Shown here in pieces: positions 36,590 through 46,743 of a stretch of 64,000 nucleotides of DNA (position 1 is its first letter; each line of letters opens with the position of its first letter). The stretch spans positions 1 to 64,000 of the forward strand of contig DAIDHX010000018.1 of assembly GCA_027451885.1 (NCBI GenBank), in the 5' to 3' direction. Source of the stretch: Planctomycetales bacterium. GTDB taxonomy: Bacteria; Planctomycetota; Planctomycetia; Isosphaerales; Isosphaeraceae. The notes beneath the pieces are model-generated. The model searched no databases and was not told the origin of the DNA. It saw nothing but the letters and a program-made list of their open reading frames with translations. Position numbers and translations under genes: made by a program.

Positions 36590-38248
36590 ATGACGCAACG
36601 ATGGGCTTGCTGGTCAGGGGGCGTACGTGGCGGGCGAGTTCTGGGGTTTGCGATTGGGCTGGCGTTGTTGCCGTGCCTGGTGCTGGTGTTGCCGGCTCGG
36701 GCGGGCGACGACACCAGGAGCGCCCAGGATTCGGTTCGTACACCGACGTCACTCCCTTACATTGATGAGATGATCGAGGCGGGCTGGAAGAAGGCCAAGG
36801 TTGTTCCGGCCAGGATTTGCAGCGACGACGAGTTCCTCCGCCGGGCGTATCTCGACCTGCTTGGTCGAATCCCGACGGTTGAAGAGGCGCGTGGGTTTCT
36901 CGCGACCAAGGCGCCTGACAAGCGGCCGAAGCTGGTGGACTACCTGCTCAACCATCCTGATTTCTCCAAGGATTTCGCCACGCAGTGGACCATTCTTCTG
37001 ATCGGCCGGGGCCGCCAGGACCGGATGGTCGACCGGACTGCGCTCACGGGTTGGCTGCGCAAGCAGTTCAATGCGAACCGGCCCTGGAACGAGGTCGTAC
37101 AGGATCTTGTGGGGGCGAGCGGTTCGAACAAGGAAAACGGCGCGGTCAATTACATCCTGGCCCACATGGACGGCGACGCAGTGCCGCTGACGTCGCGAAC
37201 GACGCGGCTGTTCCTGGGGCAGCAGATCCAGTGCACTCAGTGCCACAACCATCCCACGAACGAGTGGAAGCAAGACGATTTCTGGGGTATTAACGCGTTT
37301 TTCAAGGGGCTCAAGACCGAGGACGTGACCAAGGCGAACGCGACGGGTCTTGAAGCGTATGACCACACCGAGCTGCACGACGAGCCCACCGAGGAATTCT
37401 CCCGCTTCGAGCGTAGAAACGGCCTCATGGGCGTGGCGTTCCCGAAGTTTCTGGACGGCCGCAAGATCAGCCAGGGGACCGACGTCGTGCGCCGGACCGA
37501 ACTGGCGAAGCTGATCGCCGATCCCAAGAACGACTCGATGGCGAAGGCGTTCGTGAATCGGATGTGGGGCCATTTCCTGGGCCGGGGGTTTGTGAACCCG
37601 GTTGACGACTTCGGCCCGCACAACCCCCCTTCGCATCCCGAGCTGCTCGATCGGCTCGCCGAGGACTTCCAGAAGAGCAACTTCGACGTCAAGGCGCTCT
37701 GCCGCTGGATCACCTCGAGCAAGACGTACCAGTTAAGCGACCTGCGCACCAAGGCCAACGAGAAGGACGAGGGCCTGTTCAACGTGATGCAGCTCAAGCC
37801 GATGTCGCCGGAACAGCTTTTCGATTCGTTGATCACGGCGACCACCTCGCACCGTTCGGGGGTGCGTGAGCAGGATCAGCGGCGGCGCGACGATTGGCTG
37901 CGACAGTTTCTGTTCGCGTTCGCCAACGATGAGGGGGAGGAAACCACAAACTTCCAGGGCACGATTCCCCAGGCCCTCATGATGATGAACGGCGAACTGA
38001 TGAAAACCGCGCTCTCCGGGAAACCGGGCAGCTTTCTGGCAGATGTACTGGCAAGCGCAAGGCGGTCACGCGCGCCGGTGAACTACATGGTCGACTCGAT
38101 TTATCTGGCGTCGCTTTCGCGTTATCCAACCGCGAGGGAACGGCAGTTCGCGCATCACTTCCTGGAGACCAATCCGGATTCCCTGCAAGTGTTGCAGGAC
38201 CTTTTCTGGGCGTTGCTGAACTCGAACGAATTCATCCTGGTGCACTGA
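36590..38248 (+). CDS. DUF1549/DUF1553 domain protein with one c-haem-type CxxCH
   Basis: 552 residues from ATG 36590, supported by AGGGAGAAG upstream; it gives a signal peptide (GGRVLGFAIGLALLPCLVLV). The N-terminal DUF1549 region has DDEFLRRAYLDLLGRIPTVEEA, and the C-terminal DUF1553 region has FVNRMWGHFLGRGFVNPVDD and NPPSHPELLDRLAEDF. C215-TQC-H219 within QIQCTQCHNHP is a possible haem-attachment site. These proteins are hugely amplified in Planctomycetota and nearly always precede a DUF1501 gene, as here (72 bases downstream). Their function is not established; sulfatase-linked polysaccharide use has been proposed from context in other genomes. No Planctomycete cytochrome c (PSD1) domain is seen. 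Confidence 0.93.
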   Translation: MTQRWACWSGGVRGGRVLGFAIGLALLPCLVLVLPARAGDDTRSAQDSVRTPTSLPYIDEMIEAGWKKAKVVPARICSDDEFLRRAYLDLLGRIPTVEEARGFLATKAPDKRPKLVDYLLNHPDFSKDFATQWTILLIGRGRQDRMVDRTALTGWLRKQFNANRPWNEVVQDLVGASGSNKENGAVNYILAHMDGDAVPLTSRTTRLFLGQQIQCTQCHNHPTNEWKQDDFWGINAFFKGLKTEDVTKANATGLEAYDHTELHDEPTEEFSRFERRNGLMGVAFPKFLDGRKISQGTDVVRRTELAKLIADPKNDSMAKAFVNRMWGHFLGRGFVNPVDDFGPHNPPSHPELLDRLAEDFQKSNFDVKALCRWITSSKTYQLSDLRTKANEKDEGLFNVMQLKPMSPEQLFDSLITATTSHRSGVREQDQRRRDDWLRQFLFAFANDEGEETTNFQGTIPQALMMMNGELMKTALSGKPGSFLADVLASARRSRAPVNYMVDSIYLASLSRYPTARERQFAHHFLETNPDSLQVLQDLFWALLNSNEFILVH

Positions 38249-38320
38249 ACCAACACCGCGTCAGACCTGGCCCGGTCCTGTGCCGGGGCGATCTGGAGCG
38301 TCTTCAAGGAGATCGTGGTC

Positions 38321-39604
38321 ATGTGGGAAAACGCGCTTGCAAGCGGGATGACGCGGCGGCACTGGCTGGGGCACCTGGCCGCCACCACGCTGGGGATTCC
38401 GGCGATTCAGTTCTTTTCGTCGCTTGAGGCCAACGCCGCGGCGCTCAAGAAGACGAACCGAAGCTGCATCGTGCTCTGGATGGGAGGCGGGCCAAGCCAT
38501 CTGGACATCTGGGATCTGAAGCCGGATAGCGAAAAGAACGGCGGACCGTTCAAGCCGATCGACACCTCGGCCTCTGGGGTAAAGATCAGCGAGCACATGC
38601 CGCTGACCGCCAAGCAGATGAATCACCTGAGCATCATCCGCTCGCTCGATTCGAAGGAGGGCAACCACGATCGCGGCCGGTATGTCATGCACACCGGCTA
38701 TCCGCCCAATCCCACGGTCGTGCACGCGGGCTTCGGCTCGGTCTGCGCGCTTGAGCTGGGCGAGAAGCTCGAGAACTTCGACCTGCCGCACTGCATTTCG
38801 ATCAACTCACCCGGCGTGGGCGCGGGGTTCCTGGGGATGTCGTACGCGCCGTTCGTGGTTCAGAACCCGAACGCACCGATCGCGAATCTCCAGCCCCCTG
38901 GCGACGTCAACTGGCAGCGGATGCAGCGGCGGCTGAAGATGCTCACCACGGTTGAGGATCAGTTCATCGCCCAGCGCAAGGTGCAATCGGCGTCGGATCA
39001 CAAGGCGATCTACGCCAAGACGCTGCGGATGATGAACTCGAAGTACCAGGACGCCTTCAATCTGAAGGGCGAGCCCGACACGGTGCGCGACGCCTACGGC
39101 CGCGGCTCGTTCGGGTCGGGCTGCCTCATGGCCCGGCGGCTGGTTGAGCAGGGCGTGACCTACGTCGAGGTTTCGCTCGACGGTTGGGACACGCACACGA
39201 ACAACTTCGACGCGTTGTCGCGGCGGCTGTTGCCCGAGCTCGACAAGGGCATGTCGTCGCTCGTGGCGGACCTGGCGAGCCGCGGCCTGCTGGAGACGAC
39301 GTCGATCGTGTGGATGGGCGAGTTCGGGCGCACCCCGCGGATCAACCAGAACGCCGGCCGCGATCACTGGCCGCGGAGCTGGTCGGTCGTGATGGGCGGC
39401 GGCGGCATCAAGGGGGGCCAGATCGTGGGCGCCACCGATAAGGACGGCGTTGACGTTGTCGACCGTCCGGTTGGTGTGATGGACCTGATCGCCACCCTGA
39501 GCAAGGGCATGGGCATCAACGTGGCCACGCAGTACACCACGCCCCGCGGCCGGCCGATGAAGCTGGTTGACGGAGGCGCACCGATCAAGGAGCTTGTCGG
39601 CTAG
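38321..39604 (+). CDS. DUF1501 family secreted protein with Tat-type leader
   Basis: 427 residues from ATG 38321 (AAGGAG nine bases upstream). MTRRHWLGHLAATTLGIPAI near the start is a twin-arginine-like leader, implying export in folded form. The DUF1501 domain is a relative of the alkaline phosphatase/sulfatase fold: CIVLWMGGGPSHLDIWDLKP, the mid EVSLDGWDTHTNNF and MGEFGRTPRINQNAGRDHWP segments contain the conserved Asp/His residues likely to bind metal. It pairs with the DUF1549 gene upstream and is followed by a strong terminator. The substrate is unknown. Confidence 0.94.
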   Translation: MWENALASGMTRRHWLGHLAATTLGIPAIQFFSSLEANAAALKKTNRSCIVLWMGGGPSHLDIWDLKPDSEKNGGPFKPIDTSASGVKISEHMPLTAKQMNHLSIIRSLDSKEGNHDRGRYVMHTGYPPNPTVVHAGFGSVCALELGEKLENFDLPHCISINSPGVGAGFLGMSYAPFVVQNPNAPIANLQPPGDVNWQRMQRRLKMLTTVEDQFIAQRKVQSASDHKAIYAKTLRMMNSKYQDAFNLKGEPDTVRDAYGRGSFGSGCLMARRLVEQGVTYVEVSLDGWDTHTNNFDALSRRLLPELDKGMSSLVADLASRGLLETTSIVWMGEFGRTPRINQNAGRDHWPRSWSVVMGGGGIKGGQIVGATDKDGVDVVDRPVGVMDLIATLSKGMGINVATQYTTPRGRPMKLVDGGAPIKELVG

Positions 39605-39640
39605 GCCAGCCGCCAGGCGCATCCTTGCCAATCTCTCCCG

Positions 39641-39671
39641 AACGCCCGGGCTCCGGTGGTCCGGGCGTTTT
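39641..39671. terminator. Rho-independent terminator after the DUF1501 gene
   Basis: AACGCCCGG (39641-39649) pairs perfectly with CCGGGCGTT (39661-39669) over an 11-base loop, followed by TT and C. It lies between the convergent DUF1501 gene (stop 39604) and the giant minus-strand gene (stop 39721), and the hairpin can serve both. Confidence 0.75.
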
Positions 39672-39720
39672 CATGTCCCTGCCTGATGCTTCGTGACACC
39701 TTCGGGCGCTGCCATGCCAG

Positions 39721-42700
39721 CTACGCACCCCGGGCGATGGCGATAAACGTCCAGACGCAGGCAGCGGTGAGAACCAGCGGGCCGCCCGCCCAGCCGACGA
39801 GCAAAAGCGCAGCGGCAAGCCCTGCACGCAGGCGGCTCCTGCGCCTGGTGGGCGTCCCCAGCACAACCACGGCAATGAGCAATGTGATTATACATGTGAG
39901 CATAAACAGATCTTTGGCATCGTTTGGACTGGCGGCCACAAGCTCGATCACCGGGGATACCGCCGTCGATTGCGGCAGGCCGGGGATCGACCCGACCAGG
40001 TAGAGGGCGTTTCCAAGCTCGGGGATCCGCTCGGCGGGGCTCGATTCGCTCGCTCCTGTACGCGGCTGCGCCTGGGATTGCGGGTTCTCCAGGCCCAGAT
40101 AAGTGCGTGCGGCGGCGAGGTCGGCCTCGAGCCCCAGGCCGCGCGTGAGCTCTGCCCATTCCACACGTGCAAGCGCAACCATCTCAGCGTCCTTGAGTGC
40201 ACTTTGCGCCCGGGCCGAGCCTGCAACCAGCCGATCCCGCAGAGCGCTCCGGTCCGCGTCTCGCAGAATGAGCTCGTGGTTGACGAGGTAGGAGGTCAGG
40301 CGTTCGTGGTCGCGACTGCTGGAACGGTCGATTCTGGGAAGAAAATCGCGGGTGGCGAGAGCTTGAGCATCGGCACGGGCGAGATCGTAGCGCGCGGCGG
40401 AGACGGCTTCAAGGCTGCCTGCAACGGGAGCCGCGGCGAGAGATCTGGGGGCGTGAATGGCGATGACGGCGGGCGTGGATGCGCCACTGGCTTCTGGGAA
40501 TCGCACCGTCACGCGCTTGCCGCGTGAGCTTCCCTGCGGCGGAGGGGCGGACCAGAGCAGGCCCACTCGCGACGCCCGGGCGGGGTTGACCGGCACCGAC
40601 CAGAGCTCACGCGCTGACCGCAGAGGCGTGGCGGGCGCGCCGTCGACGCTCGCCCACAGGAGTGTGGCGGATTCCGGAAGCAGAAACGCGAACGCACGGG
40701 CATCCGGGGAGACGTCGTAAAACACGCGCCCAAGCTGCGACCGGTCCGCGGCGACGACGACAGCCAAATCCGCCTGCCTCGCCGTCGCCGACTCCTCGAG
40801 CCCCTCGCGGGGAGCGGTTTTCTCCCGCGGCGACTGTACCCGCAAAACCCAGGGCTCATTCACAACGCGAAAGACTCCCACTCGATTCCCCAGGCGCTGA
40901 AACTCCGGCGAGGAGAATCCCTCATTGCGTGCGATCGCCCTGAGACCCACCGAGCTATCGGTCGTAAGTGCGCGACTGGTCGCGTTCAGGATGCTCACAC
41001 GTTCGTCAAGATTGCCAAGACCCAACGGAGCGATTTCGGGATGAACGATTTCACGCTCGGCGGGAAGTGGAATGCTCGAGCGCAGCACAAAGCGCCGAGA
41101 GCCCCAAATTGGGCGCTGCGGCGTGATTGTCCAGAAGGCGGATACGCCCCGCGTTTCCCTGGTGATCTGGAACTCGCCCGCGTCGTGCATCGTCGCTCGC
41201 GCAGCCCAGACCGCCGGCAGCCGAAGATGAATCGCACCGAGGGCTCCTCCAACCACGTCGTAGCGAAGGACAGCGGTCCACTCAGCGGATTCCAGATCAA
41301 TGGCAAGCTGGCTCTCAATGCTTACATTCGTGCGGGGCGGCAGCGAGTCCCATTCCAGCTCACCCAGGCGCGCGGAGTCCTCAACGCGGAATGTCATGCG
41401 GTGCGTCTGGCCAGGCGTCCCGGCCGAGACATTCGATTCCGACGAGATCAGGAGCAGTCCCGGCCCATTGCGAGTCTCGGTTCGCGTGGCGGACGCAAGT
41501 GTAAGGAACGCGCCTTCCTGGGGTTCTTCCCAGTTGATCCAGGGAACCGGGCAGGTCCGTCTGCGCGATCCCACGGCGAGCGGATTCTCGACAATGGGAA
41601 TCCAGCCCTTGACGACCAGGTTGCGCTCACCGGAGACGGGAGCGGGACCAAGCTCGACGGCGAGCCGCTTCTGGTCATCGACCGCCCAGTCTCCCACGCT
41701 GCCGCCAGAGACCTCAGTGACCGACATCCCGTCTGGCAGGCGGCCAACGATGCGAGTGGGCCGGCCCGAGATCTCACCCAGGCTGGCCTCGAGAAGAAGC
41801 GAGAGCCGGCCCGGCTCGATCGAAACGGCGAGCGTGGGCTTGATCTTCAACCGGCTACGTGCGGGGGAGGTCGCCAGCGCGATGGTTGCCCCCTTGGAAA
41901 ACCGCCCCGCGCCGCAGAATGTCAGCGGAGTGTCGGGCAGCCGATCCCAGGCTGCGACGAAGGTCAGGTCTGGCACGATTTCGAGGCCGGGCTGGGCCTC
42001 GAGCCGTCCGACCCAGTCGCCAGGTCTGCGTGCACCCAGGAGTCCGGAATAGCTATCCCAGGCGACTGGCTCAAGCCGCGGCAAGCGGCGAGCCGGTTTG
42101 CGTGCGGCGTCCGCACGGTGGCAATCGATCTCAATGGCTGCGCCGGCGCGCAGCGGAGGATCAACATGCAGGATCCACTCACCTCGCGGGGCGTCTTCCG
42201 TGAGGAACAGGTCATGTGCACCAGGCACGCGCACGCTGCGCGCCACAAGCCCAGGCTCGCGGCCGAAGCGGACAACGGAGATGCCTGCGCCTTCGCGGAT
42301 GGTGAAGCGTGCGCGAAGCCAGTCGCCGGCCGGCGCGGTCTCCCAGAGCAAGAGCCCTTCGCCGGCGATCCGCGGCGAGGACGGCGAAGGCGCTGCGGGA
42401 CGCGACCAGCGCACGTGGATACGATCCATGGGGCCAAGCCAGCCGCTGATCCGCGACTCGCCCTCGCGAGCCAGATTTCCTCGGGACGCGATTTCAATCC
42501 CCGCCGCCTCGGCCGGATCGGTTTCCAGCACGATGCGTGCCGTCGCCACCGCCCCCACCGGCAGGTTGAGCTCCTGGCCGTCGCGATCGGATTGCAAGAG
42601 CCCCTGCCTGCTCAGCACGAGCCGCCTGCCTCGGCCGGGCGGCAGCGAGACCGAGGCCATACGCCCGCCAGGCTGGATCGAGATCAGAGCGGGGGAGCCG

Positions 42701-45700
42701 TCAACCTGCGCCTGGAGCTCACGCGCTTGCGCAGCAGGAAAAACCCAGGCCGAGGGCAACACGCCCGGGACGTCGATCTCAAGCTCGGTTTCGACAAGAC
42801 ACGCCCCTGCTCCAATCCGCCGCAGACGATGAACGGCCGAGCGTGCAACGGGTTCAAGCGTTGCGGAGGACCGCTCAGGATCACTTGCCGCAATCAACCG
42901 GTTGTAATCCACGAGCCGGAGCACCACGCGGTCGAGCCGCCGGCCGGGATCAAATTCGCCTTCGTAGGGAAAGATCGCCAGGATCGCGTTTTGCTCCTTC
43001 GGCTGCTCCGGCCAGACTGCCGCGCGGGTCGAGGAGCTTGCAATAACGGTCACAATCGCGATCCGGAACGCCGCACCAAAGAGCCTGCGGGTGAGCGAGC
43101 TCTCCGTTCTTCTGGGAACGCGGCTCGATGGACGTCCAAGATTTGCCAGCGCCCGGGCCACCTGGTCCCCGAGCGCAGCGCACACACCGCCGAAGCTCGC
43201 AATGGCCAGGTTCGCGAATTGAGCGGGAGCAAACCACGCGAGAAGCAGCATCGCCGCCGCCGCGACGATCACGCCGGCTCGCGCTTGAGGGATCTTCTTG
43301 AGCAGAGCCGCGGCGCTGATCCATGCACTCGCAAGCACCAGCCAGTAAGCCAGGTCCCTGCTCGGTTGCGAATCGAGCTCGATCGCGCAGTCATGGTCGG
43401 GCCAGCCCGCGCGGACAAGCCGCGAGGAGGTCCATCCAGGGGGCCGCCTGAGGCGGTCCGTGGGCTCGTCGCTGGCGGCCGTGCCTGAGCGTGACGTCGG
43501 CTCCGCGCGCCAGCGGGCGACTGTCTGGAACCGGTCCGCCGTATCCGAGCCGCGAATGAGCGTCTGGTTCACCGATCGATTGACCCAGTCCGCCGTGGCG
43601 AGCTCGCGCGCGTCGTCCTCGCTCGTCACGACGATGGTGCCTGCGATCGCAACGGCCGCGAGCCCGTTACGGCTCAGTACCGCCCGTGTCACGGATGCGC
43701 CCGGCTTGACCGTGGCAGACGCCAGCCTGGTCCGCGGTCCGATTCCCGCCGTGTCCAGGCCCAGCCGATCCACAAGGATCGGCGTGACCCCTGCATCAAG
43801 CCGGGTCAGCCAGCCCGAGGCGGTGGACTCGATCGACTCCGAACCAGGTGGAAGCTCAGGCAGCTCGGTCCTTTGTTCGCCCTTGAACCAGCGGGCAAAT
43901 CGCGTGATCCAGGGCCATTCCGCAGCCTGCGGCGGCGCGTGCGTGGACAGCCGATCTTCCGGCTCCGCACCCGCCGGCACCCATCCCGAGCCCCACGCGA
44001 GCAGACCGCGCGAGGGAGCCGTGGCAACATCCCACACGAACGACGCGCACGGCAGATCAAGGCCCGGCAGAATCGGTTCGAGTCGTGCGCCCGGACTTGC
44101 GGCCTGCGGCTCGCTCTCGTAGTCGATCACGAGCGCAGTGGAGCGGAGGGCCGTTGCTTCATCGAGCGGTACACGAAAGCCCGAACCCTCGCGTAGCAAG
44201 GGAACAATGGCGCCATCGCGGCGGACCTGAATCAGCCGGACCATGGGGGGCGGTTTGAGCACGAGCGCGCGGCTTGAGCGGAGACTGGCAACCAGGCGGA
44301 GCCGATGAATCGATCGCCCGTCCGCGTCCACGATCGTGAACAGAAGTGCCTGGCGCACGATGCCTGCGCCTTCAAGCGGGGTGAGCCGCTCGGCGGCGAC
44401 CTCGAGCCGGCCGCCTGGACGGCCATAAGAATAGGCGTGGGTAATACGCCCAGGGGTGGAGGTATCAACGGCCTCGGTTTCAAGCTCGAGTGCGGTGTCG
44501 ATGGGGTTGTCGGCGGGAGCGGTCTCAAATAGGCCTGGGTCGAGCCGGGTGAGGCCCGTCGCCTCGACCCGTGTGCGTGTGCCAAGCGGAGACTCGATCC
44601 GGATTTCGCCGCGAGCCAGAAAGGCTGCAGGCACGCACAGCAAGGGAATCGAGCCGACACCTTCCCAGGCATAGCGCGCGCGGAAGGAGACGCTCCGTTC
44701 AGTCCGGGCAGGAACCGCGAGCGTGAGCACAAGCGCAGAGCCGCCAGCCGGAAAGCCAAGCTGCTGCGCGGCTGGGACCGCCAGCGGGCGTGCGCTGATC
44801 GCTCCCGGCTCGGACTCGTCCTCGAATCGCCAGGCCTCGAAGCCTGATCCCGCACGGTCGATCCAGACTGGCAGTTCCACCACGGAGCTCGATCCCGCCA
44901 CAACACGGACCTTGCCCTCGAGAACCAATCTGCGTGCGGCGGGGTCCATCCTCGCGGTTGAATGAATCTGCACCCAGGGTGCGCGGTCGATGCGCCCGCG
45001 CTCGACGCGAAGCATGGCGTCAGGCGTCAAATAACGCCATTCAAGCGCGGGGCGGGCGTGTGAAAGCGCAGCCTCACCAACGGAATTTGAGCCCGGATCC
45101 AGCCAGGCGACCCCGCGCGCAAGCGTGGGCTCGACGATCGTCTCCGGGTCGACCCAGGCAGCCCAGGACTCGTCCGCTGGGCGAACTCCGAGCGCCCGCA
45201 CACGCGGCATCTCGATGGGACCCCCGCCGCTGCGCTCGACCGATCGCGCCTTGATCAGAAGCCCAAGCCGCGATTTTGCAAGCGCGGTCGCGGGGATTTC
45301 GGCCGTGAACACCGTTCGGCCGCCGGTTCCAGGCCCGAGATGCCAGACCACGGGTTCATCCACGCCTTCGATCGCGGCTTGCTCGGGAATCCAGCCGCGC
45401 GAGAGCTCCACGCTCGCCTCAGCCAGCATGCCCCGGCGAACAGAATAATCAAGCCGGCACTCGAGCCGCGGCGGCGCTTGATCGAGCCGGGCCAGGCCAC
45501 GCACCAGGCAGGATGCATCGACATGCGAGTCTGTGAAGATAAGATCTGCTGGCGATTCGAGAGAGTCGCATTCGAAGGTGACCTTGTCGGTGCCGGCCGT
45601 TCGATCGCCCACGCGCCGGCCGTGCGTGGCGCGGGTCTCGAAGGCTGGGCTCGACTCACCCAGGAGCACGCTGGCAGTTCCGCCGAGCCAGACGGCGGAT

Positions 45701-46740
45701 TTGGGCAGAACGACGGGGATCGGCCACGCACCGGACGCCGGCATGCGGGCGTGCGCGCGTATGACAAGCTCCGCCGGGCTGGTGTTGCCCAGCGCAACCG
45801 TCACCCTGGTACCCGCGCCGTCTCGCTCAACCCGGTAAGAGCGCAGGGCTGATCCGGTCACTGACTCGAGCTCGAGCGCGGGATCGACGCTCAGCTCCAG
45901 CGGCTCGGAATTCCGCGGGTCGAATTCAACGCGGCATGCCGTGGTCCAGTCGGCCAGATCGCCGGCCGCCGTGCCGCGGGCCTTGAAATCGAGAGTGCTT
46001 GCCGAAGTCACCCAGGCGCGTTCAGGTGCGAGCGGCAGACCTGATGCATCAACATACGCGCGAAAGTCAATACCATCCGAGTCGCCCGTGATTTTCCAGC
46101 GCTGGGCGGCGGCCGCGGGCGCCTGGGCCTGGCGTGTGAGCGTACCCAGGGCGCACCTGGGCGTCCAGGCGGCGGGGAGCTCCAGCTCGAGCTCTGAATT
46201 CAGGCAGGCCGGCAGCGCGAGCGGGAGCACCTGGGCGCCCGGGAGCGAGCGGGGGCGAAGCTCCCAATCGATCACAATCGAGCGCCTGGCCCCGTTTGGC
46301 AGCCGCAGGCCGAGCCTGCCCTGATCGGTTGCGAAGAGAAGCTCCTTCGCCGCGGAGCCTGGCAGAATCGCCGGCGACCAGGGTTCGAGTAAGAGATCGC
46401 CGCCATCGGTTCCAGGAGCGAGGACAAGCTCGCTCGAGCCGGCAAGCACCGAGCCATCCCAGCGCGCGCGGTGCCGTGCCTTGATGAGCAAGGGTTGGAC
46501 GCGCGGGTTGCCCGCGGCGAGGCCGATCCGGGCGGCCCGCGCCTCGAATTCCGCGGCTGGCATAACCCGCAGTTCCTCGCCCCGAAACCATTCCGCAACC
46601 CGGTCGGCCGGGGCCTTGATCCGCACGATCTGAGGCCCAGCCCCGCCGCTCAGGACCAGCATCAAAGCCGCGGCCGCGCACAACGCTGCGCGTGCGGCGT
46701 GGGGCGATGCAACGTGAGATCGGAAGGGCTCGTTCGGCAA
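39721..46740 (-). CDS. Giant (2339 aa) secreted/membrane protein made of two fused modules
   Basis: The TTG at 46740 is supported by GGGAGA at the end of the preceding gene; the next ATG would remove part of the signal peptide (AARAALCAAAALMLVLSGGA). Residues 40-1125 are a long series of beta-rich segments with no recognised domain. Membrane helices lie at about 1130-1190 (YWLVLASAWISAAALL, AMLLLAWFAPAQFANLAI). At about 1218-1240 a second signal-like segment appears (LFGAAFRIAIVTVIAS, then AVWPEQPK), followed by another 1030 beta-rich residues and C-terminal helices at about 2280-2339. I read this as two complete modules of the neighbouring 1124-residue protein fused end to end. The location should be periplasmic with inner-membrane anchors. 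Function unknown. Confidence 0.85.
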   Translation of the reverse strand: MPNEPFRSHVASPHAARAALCAAAALMLVLSGGAGPQIVRIKAPADRVAEWFRGEELRVMPAAEFEARAARIGLAAGNPRVQPLLIKARHRARWDGSVLAGSSELVLAPGTDGGDLLLEPWSPAILPGSAAKELLFATDQGRLGLRLPNGARRSIVIDWELRPRSLPGAQVLPLALPACLNSELELELPAAWTPRCALGTLTRQAQAPAAAAQRWKITGDSDGIDFRAYVDASGLPLAPERAWVTSASTLDFKARGTAAGDLADWTTACRVEFDPRNSEPLELSVDPALELESVTGSALRSYRVERDGAGTRVTVALGNTSPAELVIRAHARMPASGAWPIPVVLPKSAVWLGGTASVLLGESSPAFETRATHGRRVGDRTAGTDKVTFECDSLESPADLIFTDSHVDASCLVRGLARLDQAPPRLECRLDYSVRRGMLAEASVELSRGWIPEQAAIEGVDEPVVWHLGPGTGGRTVFTAEIPATALAKSRLGLLIKARSVERSGGGPIEMPRVRALGVRPADESWAAWVDPETIVEPTLARGVAWLDPGSNSVGEAALSHARPALEWRYLTPDAMLRVERGRIDRAPWVQIHSTARMDPAARRLVLEGKVRVVAGSSSVVELPVWIDRAGSGFEAWRFEDESEPGAISARPLAVPAAQQLGFPAGGSALVLTLAVPARTERSVSFRARYAWEGVGSIPLLCVPAAFLARGEIRIESPLGTRTRVEATGLTRLDPGLFETAPADNPIDTALELETEAVDTSTPGRITHAYSYGRPGGRLEVAAERLTPLEGAGIVRQALLFTIVDADGRSIHRLRLVASLRSSRALVLKPPPMVRLIQVRRDGAIVPLLREGSGFRVPLDEATALRSTALVIDYESEPQAASPGARLEPILPGLDLPCASFVWDVATAPSRGLLAWGSGWVPAGAEPEDRLSTHAPPQAAEWPWITRFARWFKGEQRTELPELPPGSESIESTASGWLTRLDAGVTPILVDRLGLDTAGIGPRTRLASATVKPGASVTRAVLSRNGLAAVAIAGTIVVTSEDDARELATADWVNRSVNQTLIRGSDTADRFQTVARWRAEPTSRSGTAASDEPTDRLRRPPGWTSSRLVRAGWPDHDCAIELDSQPSRDLAYWLVLASAWISAAALLKKIPQARAGVIVAAAAMLLLAWFAPAQFANLAIASFGGVCAALGDQVARALANLGRPSSRVPRRTESSLTRRLFGAAFRIAIVTVIASSSTRAAVWPEQPKEQNAILAIFPYEGEFDPGRRLDRVVLRLVDYNRLIAASDPERSSATLEPVARSAVHRLRRIGAGACLVETELEIDVPGVLPSAWVFPAAQARELQAQVDGSPALISIQPGGRMASVSLPPGRGRRLVLSRQGLLQSDRDGQELNLPVGAVATARIVLETDPAEAAGIEIASRGNLAREGESRISGWLGPMDRIHVRWSRPAAPSPSSPRIAGEGLLLWETAPAGDWLRARFTIREGAGISVVRFGREPGLVARSVRVPGAHDLFLTEDAPRGEWILHVDPPLRAGAAIEIDCHRADAARKPARRLPRLEPVAWDSYSGLLGARRPGDWVGRLEAQPGLEIVPDLTFVAAWDRLPDTPLTFCGAGRFSKGATIALATSPARSRLKIKPTLAVSIEPGRLSLLLEASLGEISGRPTRIVGRLPDGMSVTEVSGGSVGDWAVDDQKRLAVELGPAPVSGERNLVVKGWIPIVENPLAVGSRRRTCPVPWINWEEPQEGAFLTLASATRTETRNGPGLLLISSESNVSAGTPGQTHRMTFRVEDSARLGELEWDSLPPRTNVSIESQLAIDLESAEWTAVLRYDVVGGALGAIHLRLPAVWAARATMHDAGEFQITRETRGVSAFWTITPQRPIWGSRRFVLRSSIPLPAEREIVHPEIAPLGLGNLDERVSILNATSRALTTDSSVGLRAIARNEGFSSPEFQRLGNRVGVFRVVNEPWVLRVQSPREKTAPREGLEESATARQADLAVVVAADRSQLGRVFYDVSPDARAFAFLLPESATLLWASVDGAPATPLRSARELWSVPVNPARASRVGLLWSAPPPQGSSRGKRVTVRFPEASGASTPAVIAIHAPRSLAAAPVAGSLEAVSAARYDLARADAQALATRDFLPRIDRSSSRDHERLTSYLVNHELILRDADRSALRDRLVAGSARAQSALKDAEMVALARVEWAELTRGLGLEADLAAARTYLGLENPQSQAQPRTGASESSPAERIPELGNALYLVGSIPGLPQSTAVSPVIELVAASPNDAKDLFMLTCIITLLIAVVVLGTPTRRRSRLRAGLAAALLLVGWAGGPLVLTAACVWTFIAIARGA

Positions 46741-46743
46741 GGG

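Noticed and set aside
41041-43488. Long plus-strand open frame of 815 codons opposite the giant protein
   Set aside because: It lies fully antisense to a coherent signal-peptide/beta-rich/membrane protein, is Arg/Pro/Gly rich with no motif, and such frames are expected opposite GC-rich genes.
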